Shown here: positions 8,448 through 16,692 of the stretch, piece after piece
How the letters are laid out: every line of letters starts with the position of its first letter
Numbering within the stretch: the stretch's first letter is position 1
Source: Caenibius sp. WL
GTDB taxonomy: Bacteria; Pseudomonadota; Alphaproteobacteria; Sphingomonadales; Sphingomonadaceae
Direction: 5' to 3'
NCBI RefSeq assembly: GCF_019803445.1
Contig: NZ_CP081844.1
Span: forward strand, 3,050,501 to 3,114,500
Length of the DNA stretch: 64,000 nt
The notes under the pieces: model-generated
Databases searched by the model: none
What the model saw: only the letters and a program-made list of their open reading frames with translations
What the model was told of the DNA's origin: nothing
Program-made: the position numbers and the translations under genes

Positions 8448-9368
8448 TCATGCCCCCTGTTGCTCTTCCAGAGCCTTTTGCCAGGCCCAAAGGTGCCCCC
8501 ACTCACTCGGTTGGAGATGAGCGGTAGGCACCCACGACTCTGGGTCGATCACCAGAGGATCGCAGCCGATCTCCAAATCGAACCCGCCCGGCGTCTGCAT
8601 GTAGAAGCCGAAGGTCTGGTCGTTGACGTGCCGTCCGAGCGTGGCGCTTTCCGGCACCTTGGCCGCGCGCATGCGGTCATGGCATTTGCCCACGTCGGCA
8701 ATGGTCTTCATTTCGAGCATCAGATGGATGCAGCCCGAAGGCGGTTGCGGCATTTCGCCAATCGCGATCGAGTGGTGGCGGCCGTTGTCAGCGTGCATGA
8801 AAGCCATGCCCATACCCGGATCGGCCGGATCGTCGCTGAAATGGAACCGCGGGATATCGGTGTCGCGGAAGCCCACGACATTGCGATAGAAATCATGGGT
8901 TTCGTTGAAATTGGGCGCGGCGAACACCGCGTGACCCATTCCCATGTCGCCCGTCACGAACCCTTCGACACCCACCGGCGAAACGAACGCGACATCATCG
9001 CGCTTGTCGCCATGGAAGAATTCGAGGCCATTGCCCGCCGGATCGCTGGTGCGGAAGAACGCGGCAACGCCGCGCACCGCGGCTTCTTCGGCCGAACCGT
9101 CTTCCACCGGGCGGCCCGCCGCCGCGACAGCCGCTTTCAGCGATTCGAGCGAAGCGGCATCGGCCACTTCGTAGCCCGCGGCGATGAACTTCTCCTCCGC
9201 GCCCGGACGAATCCAGAACCGGAACGGGCGGCTGTCGACGCGATAGAACGCGCTACCGTCCGGCGCGCCTTCGCCGCGCATCGTCCCGACGACGTCGGCC
9301 ATGAAATGATCCCAATCCGCCATCTTGGCGGATTCGACGATCACATATCCAAGTGCCTTCACTCCCAT
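8448..9368 (-). CDS. Type I extradiol ring-cleavage dioxygenase, HsaC/TesB-like
   Basis: This 306-residue two-domain vicinal-oxygen-chelate dioxygenase has its iron site in the C-terminal half. The ligands are His146 (GMGHAVF), His215 (GCIHLMLEM) and Glu266 (FDLEIG), with acid/base His199 (GRHHSIAIG). Family length and the VNDQTFGFYMQTPGGF segment fit HsaC, which meta-cleaves the catechol of 3,4-DHSA after rings A and B are opened. A second HsaC homologue lies at 60782-61708, so the two may take different catechols. This gene lies 43 bases upstream of ipdA and 4 bases downstream of the SDR, and divergently from the HsaA-like gene at 10324. Confidence 0.87.
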   Translation of the reverse strand: MGVKALGYVIVESAKMADWDHFMADVVGTMRGEGAPDGSAFYRVDSRPFRFWIRPGAEEKFIAAGYEVADAASLESLKAAVAAAGRPVEDGSAEEAAVRGVAAFFRTSDPAGNGLEFFHGDKRDDVAFVSPVGVEGFVTGDMGMGHAVFAAPNFNETHDFYRNVVGFRDTDIPRFHFSDDPADPGMGMAFMHADNGRHHSIAIGEMPQPPSGCIHLMLEMKTIADVGKCHDRMRAAKVPESATLGRHVNDQTFGFYMQTPGGFDLEIGCDPLVIDPESWVPTAHLQPSEWGHLWAWQKALEEQQGA

Positions 9369-9372
9369 GATG

Positions 9373-10182
9373 TCAGGCTCCTTTCAGCAAATCCAAGAAA
9401 TAGGGGCGTTCGCCGCCCCCGTCGACATTGAGGCGAGCCCCGCTCACCCAGCCGGCCATGTCCGAGCACAGCCAGAGAATGGCCCCGGCGACATCTTCGC
9501 CCATCCCCATGCGTTGCAGCGGGATCGACCTGGCGACCCCGGCCTGCGCGTCCTCGTCGCCATAGGTCGCTTCGGCGGTTTCGGTCGACATCAGGCCCAG
9601 GATGATGGCGTTGACCCGGATGTTGTCCGGCCCCCACTCCTGCGCCAGAGTCTGCGTCAGATTGAGCAGGCCCGCCTTGGCCGCGCCATAAGCGGCGGTC
9701 ATCGGTGAAGGCCGGATGCCCGAAACGCTGGCGATGTTGACGATGCTGCCGGCCCCTGCCGCCTTCATCACCGGATAGGCCGCCTGCGACAGATACATCG
9801 CCGAACTGAGATTGAGCTTGATGATCGCGTCGAAGAAGCGCGGACTGGCCGTCGCGGCTTCGGCATGCGGCGAACCGCCCGCGTTGTTGATCAGGAAATC
9901 CAGCCGTCCATGCTTGGCGACGACCGCATCGACAAACGCCTTGGCCTGATCCGGATCGCGAATGTCCGCGGCATGGAAAGCCACGCCATCGGGCAGATCG
10001 TCCGGTTCGTTACGCCCGCAGATTTCGACTTTGCATCCGGCCTGCGCCATGGTCGCGGCAATGATGCGCCCAAGGCCCCGAGTCCCGCCCGTGACGATGG
10101 CCACGCACCCAGTGAGATCAACAGCAAACTTGCCTGACAACGGCTTTTCTCCCACACTGTCACGCCGAACACCAATCGGCAT
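9373..10182 (-). CDS. Short-chain dehydrogenase/reductase (SDR)
   Basis: This classical SDR has the NAD(P) motif TGGTRGLG, the NNAG motif and the active-site pair in YGAAKAG. It ends in a typical INVDGG-type segment (LNVDGGGERP). SDR genes accompany echA20 and ipdAB in actinobacteria (Rv3548c/Rv3549c), where they are thought to oxidise ring hydroxyls. The ATG at 10182 has no clear ribosome binding site. A TTG at 10140 (LSGKFAVDLTG) follows a GGGAGA site with good spacing and gives a more usual N-terminus, so the start may be there. It is the first gene of the minus operon. Confidence 0.87.
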   Translation of the reverse strand: MPIGVRRDSVGEKPLSGKFAVDLTGCVAIVTGGTRGLGRIIAATMAQAGCKVEICGRNEPDDLPDGVAFHAADIRDPDQAKAFVDAVVAKHGRLDFLINNAGGSPHAEAATASPRFFDAIIKLNLSSAMYLSQAAYPVMKAAGAGSIVNIASVSGIRPSPMTAAYGAAKAGLLNLTQTLAQEWGPDNIRVNAIILGLMSTETAEATYGDEDAQAGVARSIPLQRMGMGEDVAGAILWLCSDMAGWVSGARLNVDGGGERPYFLDLLKGA

Positions 10183-10323
10183 GGGTTAAGCAGATTCGAA
10201 AACACTCATATCCAAAGCCAACATGCTTTTCAATTGACGATTTGCGTATCACATGGCACAAAAAATTACGAATGCTTCGCTGTAAGCCCGTTTGATTCGA
10301 GCTCTATGGGAGAGAACGCCAAG
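10183..10323. promoter_or_regulatory. Divergent promoter region between ring-degradation operons
   Basis: This AT-rich 141-base gap separates the starts of the divergent operons at 10182 and 10324. A TTGACG box lies at 10234-10239 on the plus strand, but no convincing -10 box is seen at 16-18 bases. No clear inverted repeat was found. A GGGAGAGA ribosome binding site at 10308-10315 serves the HsaA-like gene. Both operons probably start here. Confidence 0.5.
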
Positions 10324-11535
10324 ATGGCCACTGCCGCTCCGTCCACGACACCCGGATCCATCCCCACGCATGAAGAACTGGTGGCGCGCGCGCGCGCCAT
10401 GGTTCCCGTGCTGAAAGAACGCGCCCGCAAATGCGTTGCGGAACGCGACGTTCCGGCCGAAACCATTGCCGAAATGCAGGAAGCCGGTTTCTTCCGCATT
10501 CTCCAGCCGAAGCGCTGGGGCGGCTATGAAATGAATCCCAACGCCTTCTACGATGTGCAGAAGACTCTGGCCGAAGGCTGCATGTCCACCGGCTGGATGT
10601 ACGGCGTTGTCGGCTGCCACCCCTACGAACTGGCGCTGTTCCACAACGAAGCGCAGGAAGAGGTCTGGGGCGAGGACACCTCGACTCTCGCTTCGTCGAG
10701 CTACCAGCCCGTCGGCAAGGTCACGCGCGTCGAAGGCGGTTTCCGCCTTTCCGGCCGCTGGGGCTTCTCGACCGGCTCGATCCACTGCCAGTGGGTGATT
10801 CTCGGTGCGATGGTCCCGCCGGCCGAAGAAGGCGGCCCGCCGGATATGCGCGCGTTCCTGCTGCCGCGTAAGGATTACACTATCGATCGCGATGCCTGGC
10901 ATGTGTTCGGCCTTCAGGGCACGGGCAGCCACGACGTGATCGTGGACGATGTGTTCGTTCCCGAATACCGCACGCACCGTTCGGTCGACGGGTTCCTCTG
11001 CACCAACCCCGGTCAGAAGGAAAACAACGGCCCGCTCTACACGCTGCCCTGGGCGCAGGTGTTCACCCGCTCGGTATCGACCGCGGCGTTCGGCGGCGCC
11101 CGCGCTGTCGTCAACGGTGCGATCAACATCATGCAAAGCCGCGTGTCGACCAACACCGGCAAGGCATCGAAGGCCGATCCGTTCCTCCACGAAGCGATTG
11201 CCCGCGCCCACGCGCAGATCACCGAAATGGAAAACACGCTGCGGCTGACGTTCGATGAACTGATGGGCTATGCCGAACGCGGCGAAACCATCCCGATGGA
11301 GAAGCGGACACTCTTCGCCTACAATTCGTCGTCGGTCGTGCGCCGTCTGGCCGATCTGGCGGATGACATGGTCAAGCTGCTCGGCGGCCGGGCGATCTAC
11401 ATGTCCAGCGAAGTGATCCAGCCCTGGCTCGATCTCCACGCCGGCCGTGCGCACGTCGCCAACGATCCGAACAACCGCACTGCCGATGTGATCGGCGGTA
11501 TCCTGGGTGAACCGCCGAGCTTCACCTTCCTCTGA
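10324..11535 (+). CDS. HsaA-like flavin-dependent hydroxylase (acyl-CoA-dehydrogenase fold)
   Basis: This 403-residue protein belongs to the two-component flavin monooxygenase group that includes HsaA and HpaH-like hydroxylases. Features are LQPKRWGGYEMNP near residue 60, the GRWGFSTGS segment near 145, FGLQGTGSHDVIVDDVFVP near 200 and the C-terminal AGRAHVANDPNNRTADV. HsaA hydroxylates 3-HSA to the catechol 3,4-DHSA using FMNH2 from the reductase HsaB, which is not seen in the window. I chose the ATG at 10324 because it follows a GGGAGAGA site; an in-frame TTG 90 bases upstream has no support. A second copy lies at 59568-60761. Confidence 0.88.
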   Translation: MATAAPSTTPGSIPTHEELVARARAMVPVLKERARKCVAERDVPAETIAEMQEAGFFRILQPKRWGGYEMNPNAFYDVQKTLAEGCMSTGWMYGVVGCHPYELALFHNEAQEEVWGEDTSTLASSSYQPVGKVTRVEGGFRLSGRWGFSTGSIHCQWVILGAMVPPAEEGGPPDMRAFLLPRKDYTIDRDAWHVFGLQGTGSHDVIVDDVFVPEYRTHRSVDGFLCTNPGQKENNGPLYTLPWAQVFTRSVSTAAFGGARAVVNGAINIMQSRVSTNTGKASKADPFLHEAIARAHAQITEMENTLRLTFDELMGYAERGETIPMEKRTLFAYNSSSVVRRLADLADDMVKLLGGRAIYMSSEVIQPWLDLHAGRAHVANDPNNRTADVIGGILGEPPSFTFL

Positions 11536-11546
11536 GGAAAGACCCC

Positions 11547-12362
11547 ATGGCCGATCTCAAGGAGGCAACCTATGCCGTTGCCGGTGGATACGATATCCAT
11601 CTGAAAGAGGCCGGCTCCGGCCCTGCCGTGGTGTTCATCCACGGCAGCGGCCCGGGGGCATCGGGCTCTTCCAATTTCCGGCGCAACATCGACGCGTTCG
11701 TGGATGCCGGTTTCCGCGTCATCCTGCCCGATCTCATCGGTTATGGCGCATCGTCGAAGCCCGAAGGCATCGATTACACGCTCGAACTGTTCACCGACAC
11801 GCTCTACGATGCCCTGCGCCAGCACGGTATTGAGAAGGCGTCGCTGGTGGGCAATTCGCTGGGCGGCGCCATCGCCATCCAGATGACACTCGACCATCCT
11901 GAATTCAGCCATAAGCTGATCATGATGGCGCCCGGCGCGGTGGCGGAACAGGCAAGCTATTTCACGCTGCCAGGCATCGCCAAGATGCGCTCCGGTTTCG
12001 GCGGCCCCGATTTCAATATCGAGGAACAGCGCCGCCTGATTTCCAACCTGATGCATCCCGATTCCGCGCATCTGATTTCCGATGAGCTGGTAGCCGAACG
12101 CTTCGCCGTGGCCAGCACCCAGCCCAAGGACGTGCTGGTGCGGATGAAAACGCCCAATCTCGGGCCACGTCTGGGCGAGATCAGCCATCCGATCTTCGTG
12201 TTCTGGGGCCTGAACGACGAGTTCTGCCCGGAAGAGCACAGCCGTCTGTTCCTCGATGCCTGCCCCGATGTCCGCGCGATCACCTTCGCGCGCTGCGGCC
12301 ACTGGGTCCAGGTCGAACGGGCAAACGAATTCAACCACTATTCGATTGATTTCCTGTCATGA
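11547..12362 (+). CDS. hsaD: Meta-cleavage product hydrolase, HsaD-like alpha/beta hydrolase
   Basis: This 271-residue alpha/beta hydrolase belongs to the C-C bond hydrolase group. It has the oxyanion segment HGSGPGASG near residue 32, nucleophile Ser104 in VGNSLGG, an acid in FWGLNDEFCP and the catalytic histidine in RCGHWVQVE. HsaD-type enzymes hydrolyse the ring-A meta-cleavage product 4,9-DSHA to the indanedione propionate and a hydroxydienoate. The gene lies 11 bases after the HsaA-like gene and overlaps the HsaE-like gene by four bases, so the order follows the pathway. Confidence 0.88.
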   Translation: MADLKEATYAVAGGYDIHLKEAGSGPAVVFIHGSGPGASGSSNFRRNIDAFVDAGFRVILPDLIGYGASSKPEGIDYTLELFTDTLYDALRQHGIEKASLVGNSLGGAIAIQMTLDHPEFSHKLIMMAPGAVAEQASYFTLPGIAKMRSGFGGPDFNIEEQRRLISNLMHPDSAHLISDELVAERFAVASTQPKDVLVRMKTPNLGPRLGEISHPIFVFWGLNDEFCPEEHSRLFLDACPDVRAITFARCGHWVQVERANEFNHYSIDFLS

Positions 12363-13162
12363 GCAAAGCCGAATTGTATGGCCGCGAATTGTACGAAGCG
12401 CTGCGCGGCCGGCGCTCCCTTACCCCGCTGATCGAACGCGACAGCGATCTCACCGTTGATGATGCCTATGCGATCAGCCTCGATTTCCTCGCCCGCCGGG
12501 TGAAGGATGGCGAAAAGGTTGTCGGCAAGAAGATCGGTGTCACCTCCAAGGCGGTGCAGGACATGCTGGGCGTGCATCAGCCCGACTTCGGCTTCCTGAC
12601 CGACTGGATGTTCGTCGAAGGCGATATCGATGTTGATGCCAAGGCGCTGATCGCGCCGCGCGCGGAAGCGGAAATCGCCTTCATCCTGAAGGATAGCCTG
12701 AACGGCCCCGGCGTGACCGCCGCCGATGTCATGGCCGCGACCGAAAGCATCGCGCCCTGCTTCGAAATCGTCGACAGCCGCATCAACGACTGGAAGATCA
12801 GCATCGTCGATACGGTGTCCGACAACGCTTCGTGCGGGGTCTATGTGATCGGCGACGCGCGGCTCGATCCGCGCGAATTCGATCTGCCGGGCCTGCATGT
12901 CGCCGTCACCAAGAACGGCGAACCGCTGTCCGAAGGCTATGGCAACGCGGTTCAGGGCGATCCGGCGCAGGCGGTGGCCTGGCTGGCCAACACGCTCGGC
13001 GCCTATGGCGTGACGCTGGATGCAGGCGACGTGATCCTGTCGGGTTCGCTTGTCCCTCTCGCCCCGGCGGTGAAGGGCGATACGTTCGAAATGATCCTGA
13101 GCGACAAGAACCCGGCCGAAGGCGGGCGGGCGCTCGGCAACTGCGTCGCCCGCTTCGTCTGA
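12359..13162 (+). CDS. hsaE: 2-Hydroxypenta-2,4-dienoate hydratase, HsaE/TesE-like
   Basis: This 267-residue protein belongs to the 2-keto-4-pentenoate hydratase/fumarylacetoacetase family. Family segments include VVGKKIGVTSKAVQDMLGV near residue 50, the metal-binding APRAEAEIAFIL near 100 and ACGVYVIG-like SCGVYVIGDARLD near 160. It should hydrate the C5-C6 dienoate released by HsaD to a 4-hydroxy-2-oxo acid. The aldolase and aldehyde dehydrogenase that normally follow (HsaF, HsaG) are not next to it and are not seen elsewhere in the window. Confidence 0.88.
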   Translation: MSKAELYGRELYEALRGRRSLTPLIERDSDLTVDDAYAISLDFLARRVKDGEKVVGKKIGVTSKAVQDMLGVHQPDFGFLTDWMFVEGDIDVDAKALIAPRAEAEIAFILKDSLNGPGVTAADVMAATESIAPCFEIVDSRINDWKISIVDTVSDNASCGVYVIGDARLDPREFDLPGLHVAVTKNGEPLSEGYGNAVQGDPAQAVAWLANTLGAYGVTLDAGDVILSGSLVPLAPAVKGDTFEMILSDKNPAEGGRALGNCVARFV

Positions 13163-13178
13163 TAGAAAGCGCTGACAC

Positions 13179-13209
13179 AAGGGGGGCCAGCCGAATACGG
13201 CAGCCCCCT
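13179..13209 (+). terminator. Intergenic hairpin after the HsaE-like gene
   Basis: An AGGGGGGC arm pairs with a GCCCCCT arm, with an inner GCCG/CGGC stem and an AATA loop. No T-tract follows, so it may act as an mRNA stabiliser or attenuator between the hydratase and the SnoaL-like gene rather than a full terminator. Confidence 0.45.
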
Positions 13210-13237
13210 CATCTCTTGACCCGGGGAGGACGCCGAC

Positions 13238-13648
13238 ATGAGCGTCGAACAGAATATTGCCGCTGTCGAAGCTTTCATTGCCGCGATGAATGCGGGTGAT
13301 GTTCCCGCTATCGTCGATGCCTATGCGCCCGATGGCAGTGTCACCACCATGGGCAACACCCTGATTTCGGGCACGTTCGACAAGGCTGCGATCACGATGG
13401 CCGCGGGCCGGATTTTCGAAGCCTTCCCCAGCGGCATCCGTTTCACCGTCCACGCGATCACCGCGCAGGACGATCGCGTGGCAGTCGAAGCGTCCTCCCA
13501 GGGGATGCACGTATCGGGCCGCGAATACCGCAATCAGTACCACTTTCTGGCCCGCCTGCGCGACGGCAAGATCGTCTCGTGGAAGGAATACTGCGACACC
13601 GAGGCGATCACCGAAGTGTTGTGCGGCGGCCAGCGTCCCGCCGCCTGA
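13238..13648 (+). CDS. SnoaL-like/NTF2-fold protein
   Basis: This 136-residue NTF2-like protein begins MSVEQNIAAVEAFIAAMNAG, after a GGGAGGA site. The fold includes ketosteroid delta-5 isomerase and SnoaL polyketide cyclases. The conserved stretch DAYAPDGSVTTMGN near residue 27 and the SWKEYCDTE strand near 110 fit SnoaL-like domains. The residues of true ketosteroid isomerase (Tyr, Asp, Asp) cannot be assigned from sequence alone. In this operon a steroid isomerase, or a role on a ring-opened intermediate, is possible but unproven. Confidence 0.8.
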   Translation: MSVEQNIAAVEAFIAAMNAGDVPAIVDAYAPDGSVTTMGNTLISGTFDKAAITMAAGRIFEAFPSGIRFTVHAITAQDDRVAVEASSQGMHVSGREYRNQYHFLARLRDGKIVSWKEYCDTEAITEVLCGGQRPAA

Positions 13649-13714
13649 AAACGGGCCGATACAAAACACAACCGGCATGCCCATCGGATCGCGAGGGCAT
13701 TGAATGAGGATCAC

Positions 13715-15172
13715 ATGACCGAGATTTCCCTGCACAAGCCCTACCCCGCGGCCGAAGTCGCCCAATGGGACTTTGAAACCGATGTCGCCGTGGTCGGCTT
13801 CGGCGCCGCGGGTGCCTGCGCGGCCATCGAAGCCGCCAACGCGGGCGCCAGGGTCATGCTGTTCGAACGCAATTCGGGCAGCGGCGGCGCCTCGGCGCTG
13901 TCGGGCGGGGAAATCTACATCGGCGGCAACGGCGGGACGGATGCCCAGCGCGCGGCCGGTTTCGAAGATTCGACCGAAGATTTCGCGGCTTATCTCAAGG
14001 CGGCTGGCGGACCGTGCGCGGACCATACCAAATGCGATCTCTACGCCCGCGAAGCGCTGAACCACTATGAATGGCTGAAAGCGCAGGGCGTGCCCTATCG
14101 CGGCAATTACCTGCCGGGCAAGCTGATCGAACCGACCGACGATTCCACGCTCATCTGGTCGGGCAGCGAACAGGCCGAGCCGTTCCGCTCGCTTGCCAAA
14201 CCTGCCCCGCGCGGCCACGTGATCCAGCATATGGGCTGGGGCGGCGGCCGTCCGCTGGTCGACATCCTCGAAGCCAGCGCCCGCAATCTGGGCGTGGAAG
14301 TGGTGGTCGATGCCCGCGCCGTCGCCCTGATCCGCGACGGCGAACGTATTTGCGGCGTGGTGATGCGGATCGACAACCAGAACCGCTTCATCAAGGCGAA
14401 CAAGGGCGTCGTCCTCGCCACCGGCGGCTTCGTGATGAACGAAGAGATGCGCCGCCGCTATTGCCCCGATACGTTCAAGATCAACAGCCCGATCGGCGAC
14501 AAGGACGACGGTTCGGGCATCGAACTGGGCGTCAGCGCGGGCGGCGATGCGATCCATATGGAACAGTTCTTCACCACGTGCCCGTGGACGATGCCGGAAC
14601 CGCAGGCTTATGGCGTGTTCGTCAACGAAGCCGGACAGCGCTTCATCAACGAGGATTGCTACCACGGCCGTGTCAGCCGCTATGCGTTCGACCAGTTGGG
14701 CCGCCGGGTGTTCCTGCTGCTCGACATCGCCCACTTCGATCAGCCGCTCGAACTCGCGGGGATCACTATCGCCGGAACGGGCGAGACCTGGGAGGAAGTC
14801 GAGCGTGAACTCGAAATGGCCGAAGGTACGCTCAGCCGGACGATGGAATTCTACAACCGGCACGCCGCCGAAGGGAAAGATCCGCTGTTCAACAAGCAGC
14901 CGCCGATCCTGACGCCGCTGGATAAGGGGCCGTTCGTCGCGCTGGAGTTGAATTTCGAACATTCCTACTTCAGCTTCTTCACGCTCGGCGGATTGCGCAC
15001 GTCCACTGACGGGGAAGTGCTGGATCGCAGCGGGGCGCCCGTCCCCGGCCTTTATGCCGCGGGCCGCTGCACATCGGGCCTGCCCGCGTGGGGCCACGGC
15101 TACAGCTCGGGCATGAGCCTGGCCGACTGCACTTTCTTCGGCCGCCAGGCGGGCCGCAAAGCCGCCGCGTGA
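13715..15172 (+). CDS. FAD-dependent oxidoreductase, 3-ketosteroid dehydrogenase/fumarate reductase family
   Basis: This 485-residue flavoprotein has an N-terminal dinucleotide motif (VVGFGAAGACAAIEAANAG) and GGASALSGGEIYIGGNGG near residue 60. A C-terminal FAD segment follows (GLYAAGRCTSGLPAWGHG, then SSGMSLADCTFFGRQAG). It is related to KstD enzymes but lacks the GPAMTFGY ending of true delta-1-dehydrogenases such as the one at 45119. It could be a 4-ene or 5-alpha dehydrogenase/reductase acting on another ring position. A TTG at 13700 is in frame; the ATG at 13715 is preferred because a GAGGA site precedes it. Confidence 0.82.
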   Translation: MTEISLHKPYPAAEVAQWDFETDVAVVGFGAAGACAAIEAANAGARVMLFERNSGSGGASALSGGEIYIGGNGGTDAQRAAGFEDSTEDFAAYLKAAGGPCADHTKCDLYAREALNHYEWLKAQGVPYRGNYLPGKLIEPTDDSTLIWSGSEQAEPFRSLAKPAPRGHVIQHMGWGGGRPLVDILEASARNLGVEVVVDARAVALIRDGERICGVVMRIDNQNRFIKANKGVVLATGGFVMNEEMRRRYCPDTFKINSPIGDKDDGSGIELGVSAGGDAIHMEQFFTTCPWTMPEPQAYGVFVNEAGQRFINEDCYHGRVSRYAFDQLGRRVFLLLDIAHFDQPLELAGITIAGTGETWEEVERELEMAEGTLSRTMEFYNRHAAEGKDPLFNKQPPILTPLDKGPFVALELNFEHSYFSFFTLGGLRTSTDGEVLDRSGAPVPGLYAAGRCTSGLPAWGHGYSSGMSLADCTFFGRQAGRKAAA

Positions 15173-15216
15173 ACGCGGCCACGACAACGAAACAGAACGA
15201 GAGAGGAATCGACGCA

Positions 15217-15990
15217 ATGATACTCAAGGACAAGGTGGTTATCGTCACCGGTGCGGGCCCGGGCATGGGCCAGGCGCTGTGCCGCGGGGCCGCGCAGGAA
15301 GGGGCGAAAGTCGTCGTTTCCGCGCGTTCGGTCGATGCGATCAATGCCGTGCGGGACGATATCCTCGCCCAGGGCGGGGAAGCGATCGCGGTGCCTTGCG
15401 ACGTGTCCGACATGGGCCAGTGCCGCAATCTCGCCCAGCAGGCGCTCGCCAAGTGGGGCCGGATCGATGGCCTCGTCAATTCCGCCTACTTCCACCCGGA
15501 CTGGACCCCGCTTCATCAGGCCGACATGGACCAGATGGTGCGGGTGATGGATGTCAACGCGCTGGGCGGCCTGCGCATGGCGCAGTGCGTGCTCCCGACG
15601 ATGATCGAACAGAAATCCGGCTCGATCGTCAACGTTTCCACGCTTGCCACGCGCAAATGCAATCCGGGCGAAGGCGGTTATGCCATGGCCAAGGCGGCGC
15701 TCAACCAGATGACCCGGCAGCTCGCCGGCGAACTGACGGGCACCGGCATCCGCATCAACACCGCGCTGATGGGCTGGATGGATGGTGTGCCGCTGGATGG
15801 CTTCTTCGCTTCGCTGGGCAAGGAAGAAGGCGCAGCGTTCAAGAAACAGCGCGCTTCGGAAATCCCCATCGGCCACATCCCGCGCGATGCCGATTGCGCC
15901 AAGGCGGTCTATTTCCTGCTGTCCGACTATGCCAGCGAAGTCACCGGCGCTTCGCTCGATGTCAACGGCGGCGACTGGATGGCCCCTTAA
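15217..15990 (+). CDS. Short-chain dehydrogenase/reductase
   Basis: This 257-residue SDR begins MILKDKVVIVTGAGPGMGQA after a GAGAGGAA site. It has the TGAGPGMG cofactor motif and the YAMAKAAL active-site pair, and ends LDVNGGDWMAP. Where the NNAG motif is normally found it reads GLVNSAYF, which is unusual and alters the structural asparagine region. It lies between the steroid-type flavoprotein and the SRPBCC gene and is probably cotranscribed. The substrate is probably a hydroxysteroid or ring-opened alcohol, but this is unproven. Confidence 0.87.
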   Translation: MILKDKVVIVTGAGPGMGQALCRGAAQEGAKVVVSARSVDAINAVRDDILAQGGEAIAVPCDVSDMGQCRNLAQQALAKWGRIDGLVNSAYFHPDWTPLHQADMDQMVRVMDVNALGGLRMAQCVLPTMIEQKSGSIVNVSTLATRKCNPGEGGYAMAKAALNQMTRQLAGELTGTGIRINTALMGWMDGVPLDGFFASLGKEEGAAFKKQRASEIPIGHIPRDADCAKAVYFLLSDYASEVTGASLDVNGGDWMAP

Positions 15991-16002
15991 GGAGACGATG
16001 TG

Positions 16003-16530
16003 ATGGAAATGCTCGACTGGATGAAGCAGGCCAAGACATTGGCCGAAGATCCCGTGAACGGGTTCGATCCCGATGCGGTGACCGAAAGCGTCACCGTGGA
16101 TATCGATGCCCCCGCCCGGATCGTGTGGGACATCCTGTGCGACATGCCGCGCTACAACGAATGGAATCCGTTCTGCGTCAAGGCGGTCTCCGAACTCAAG
16201 ATGGGTGCGGCGGTCGATATGCGGCTGATGAACTATGCCGCCCCCGGATCGATCGTGCCCAATTGCGAATATATCTGCGCGCTCGACAAGGAACGGATGA
16301 TTTCGTGGGAAATGGTCCATACGGATGCATGGCCCTATCCCGCCCGCCGCGATCAGGTGATCACGCCCACCGGGCCCAATTCCTGCCGCTACTATTCGAC
16401 CGACGCCTTCCTCGGCAACAACGGCATCCATGTCTATCGCTTTGCCGGGCCATGGGTGAAGCGCGCGTTCGATGACAGCGCCTATGCGCTCAAGGCCCGC
16501 GCCGAAGCCTTCTTCGCCGCTGAAAACTGA
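16003..16530 (+). CDS. SRPBCC/START-fold protein
   Basis: This 175-residue protein has a Bet v 1-like domain: VTVDIDAPARIVWDILCDMPRYNEWNP-type strand and helix from about residue 28, and a long C-terminal helix ending RAEAFFAAEN. SRPBCC domains form a hydrophobic pocket that binds sterols, polyketides and other lipids. An AAGGAG site at 15989-15994 supports the ATG at 16003; a GTG directly before it at 16000 is also possible. In this operon it may bind or transport a steroid intermediate. Confidence 0.82.
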   Translation: MEMLDWMKQAKTLAEDPVNGFDPDAVTESVTVDIDAPARIVWDILCDMPRYNEWNPFCVKAVSELKMGAAVDMRLMNYAAPGSIVPNCEYICALDKERMISWEMVHTDAWPYPARRDQVITPTGPNSCRYYSTDAFLGNNGIHVYRFAGPWVKRAFDDSAYALKARAEAFFAAEN

Positions 16531-16549
16531 GCGGACACGATAACCGGGA

Positions 16550-16584
16550 CGGACGAAGATAGCGCGTTGCGCCATCTTCGTCCG
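16550..16584 (+). terminator. Strong stem-loop after the SRPBCC gene
   Basis: An 11-base perfect stem (CGGACGAAGAT pairs with ATCTTCGTCCG) has a GC-rich loop and is followed by a T/C-rich stretch. It lies 20 bases after the stop and well before the aldo-keto reductase start at 16693, so it probably ends or attenuates the upstream transcript. Confidence 0.55.
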
Positions 16585-16692
16585 CCTTGCTCTTCCTTGC
16601 CGGACCATCCTCGTGAAGGCTGCCCCGCAACCGGGCCCGCCGCGATGAATCGCGCCGCGCCGGGCGCACACGGAATTCCAGGAGACAGACAC

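Noticed and set aside
10234-10323. Extended N-terminus of the HsaA-like protein from a TTG at 10234
   Set aside because: The TTG is part of a TTGACG promoter-like box. A GGGAGAGA site precedes the ATG at 10324, where homologues also begin.
13238-13648. True ketosteroid delta-5 isomerase
   Set aside because: The fold fits, but the active-site Tyr and Asp pair could not be placed with confidence, so only the SnoaL/NTF2 family is claimed.
12338-15217. Long antisense open frame (959 codons) over the hydratase, SnoaL and flavoprotein genes
   Set aside because: It lies opposite well-supported genes with clear motifs and ribosome binding sites. Its translation is rich in Arg, His and Gly with no domain, a typical mirror of GC-rich codon use.
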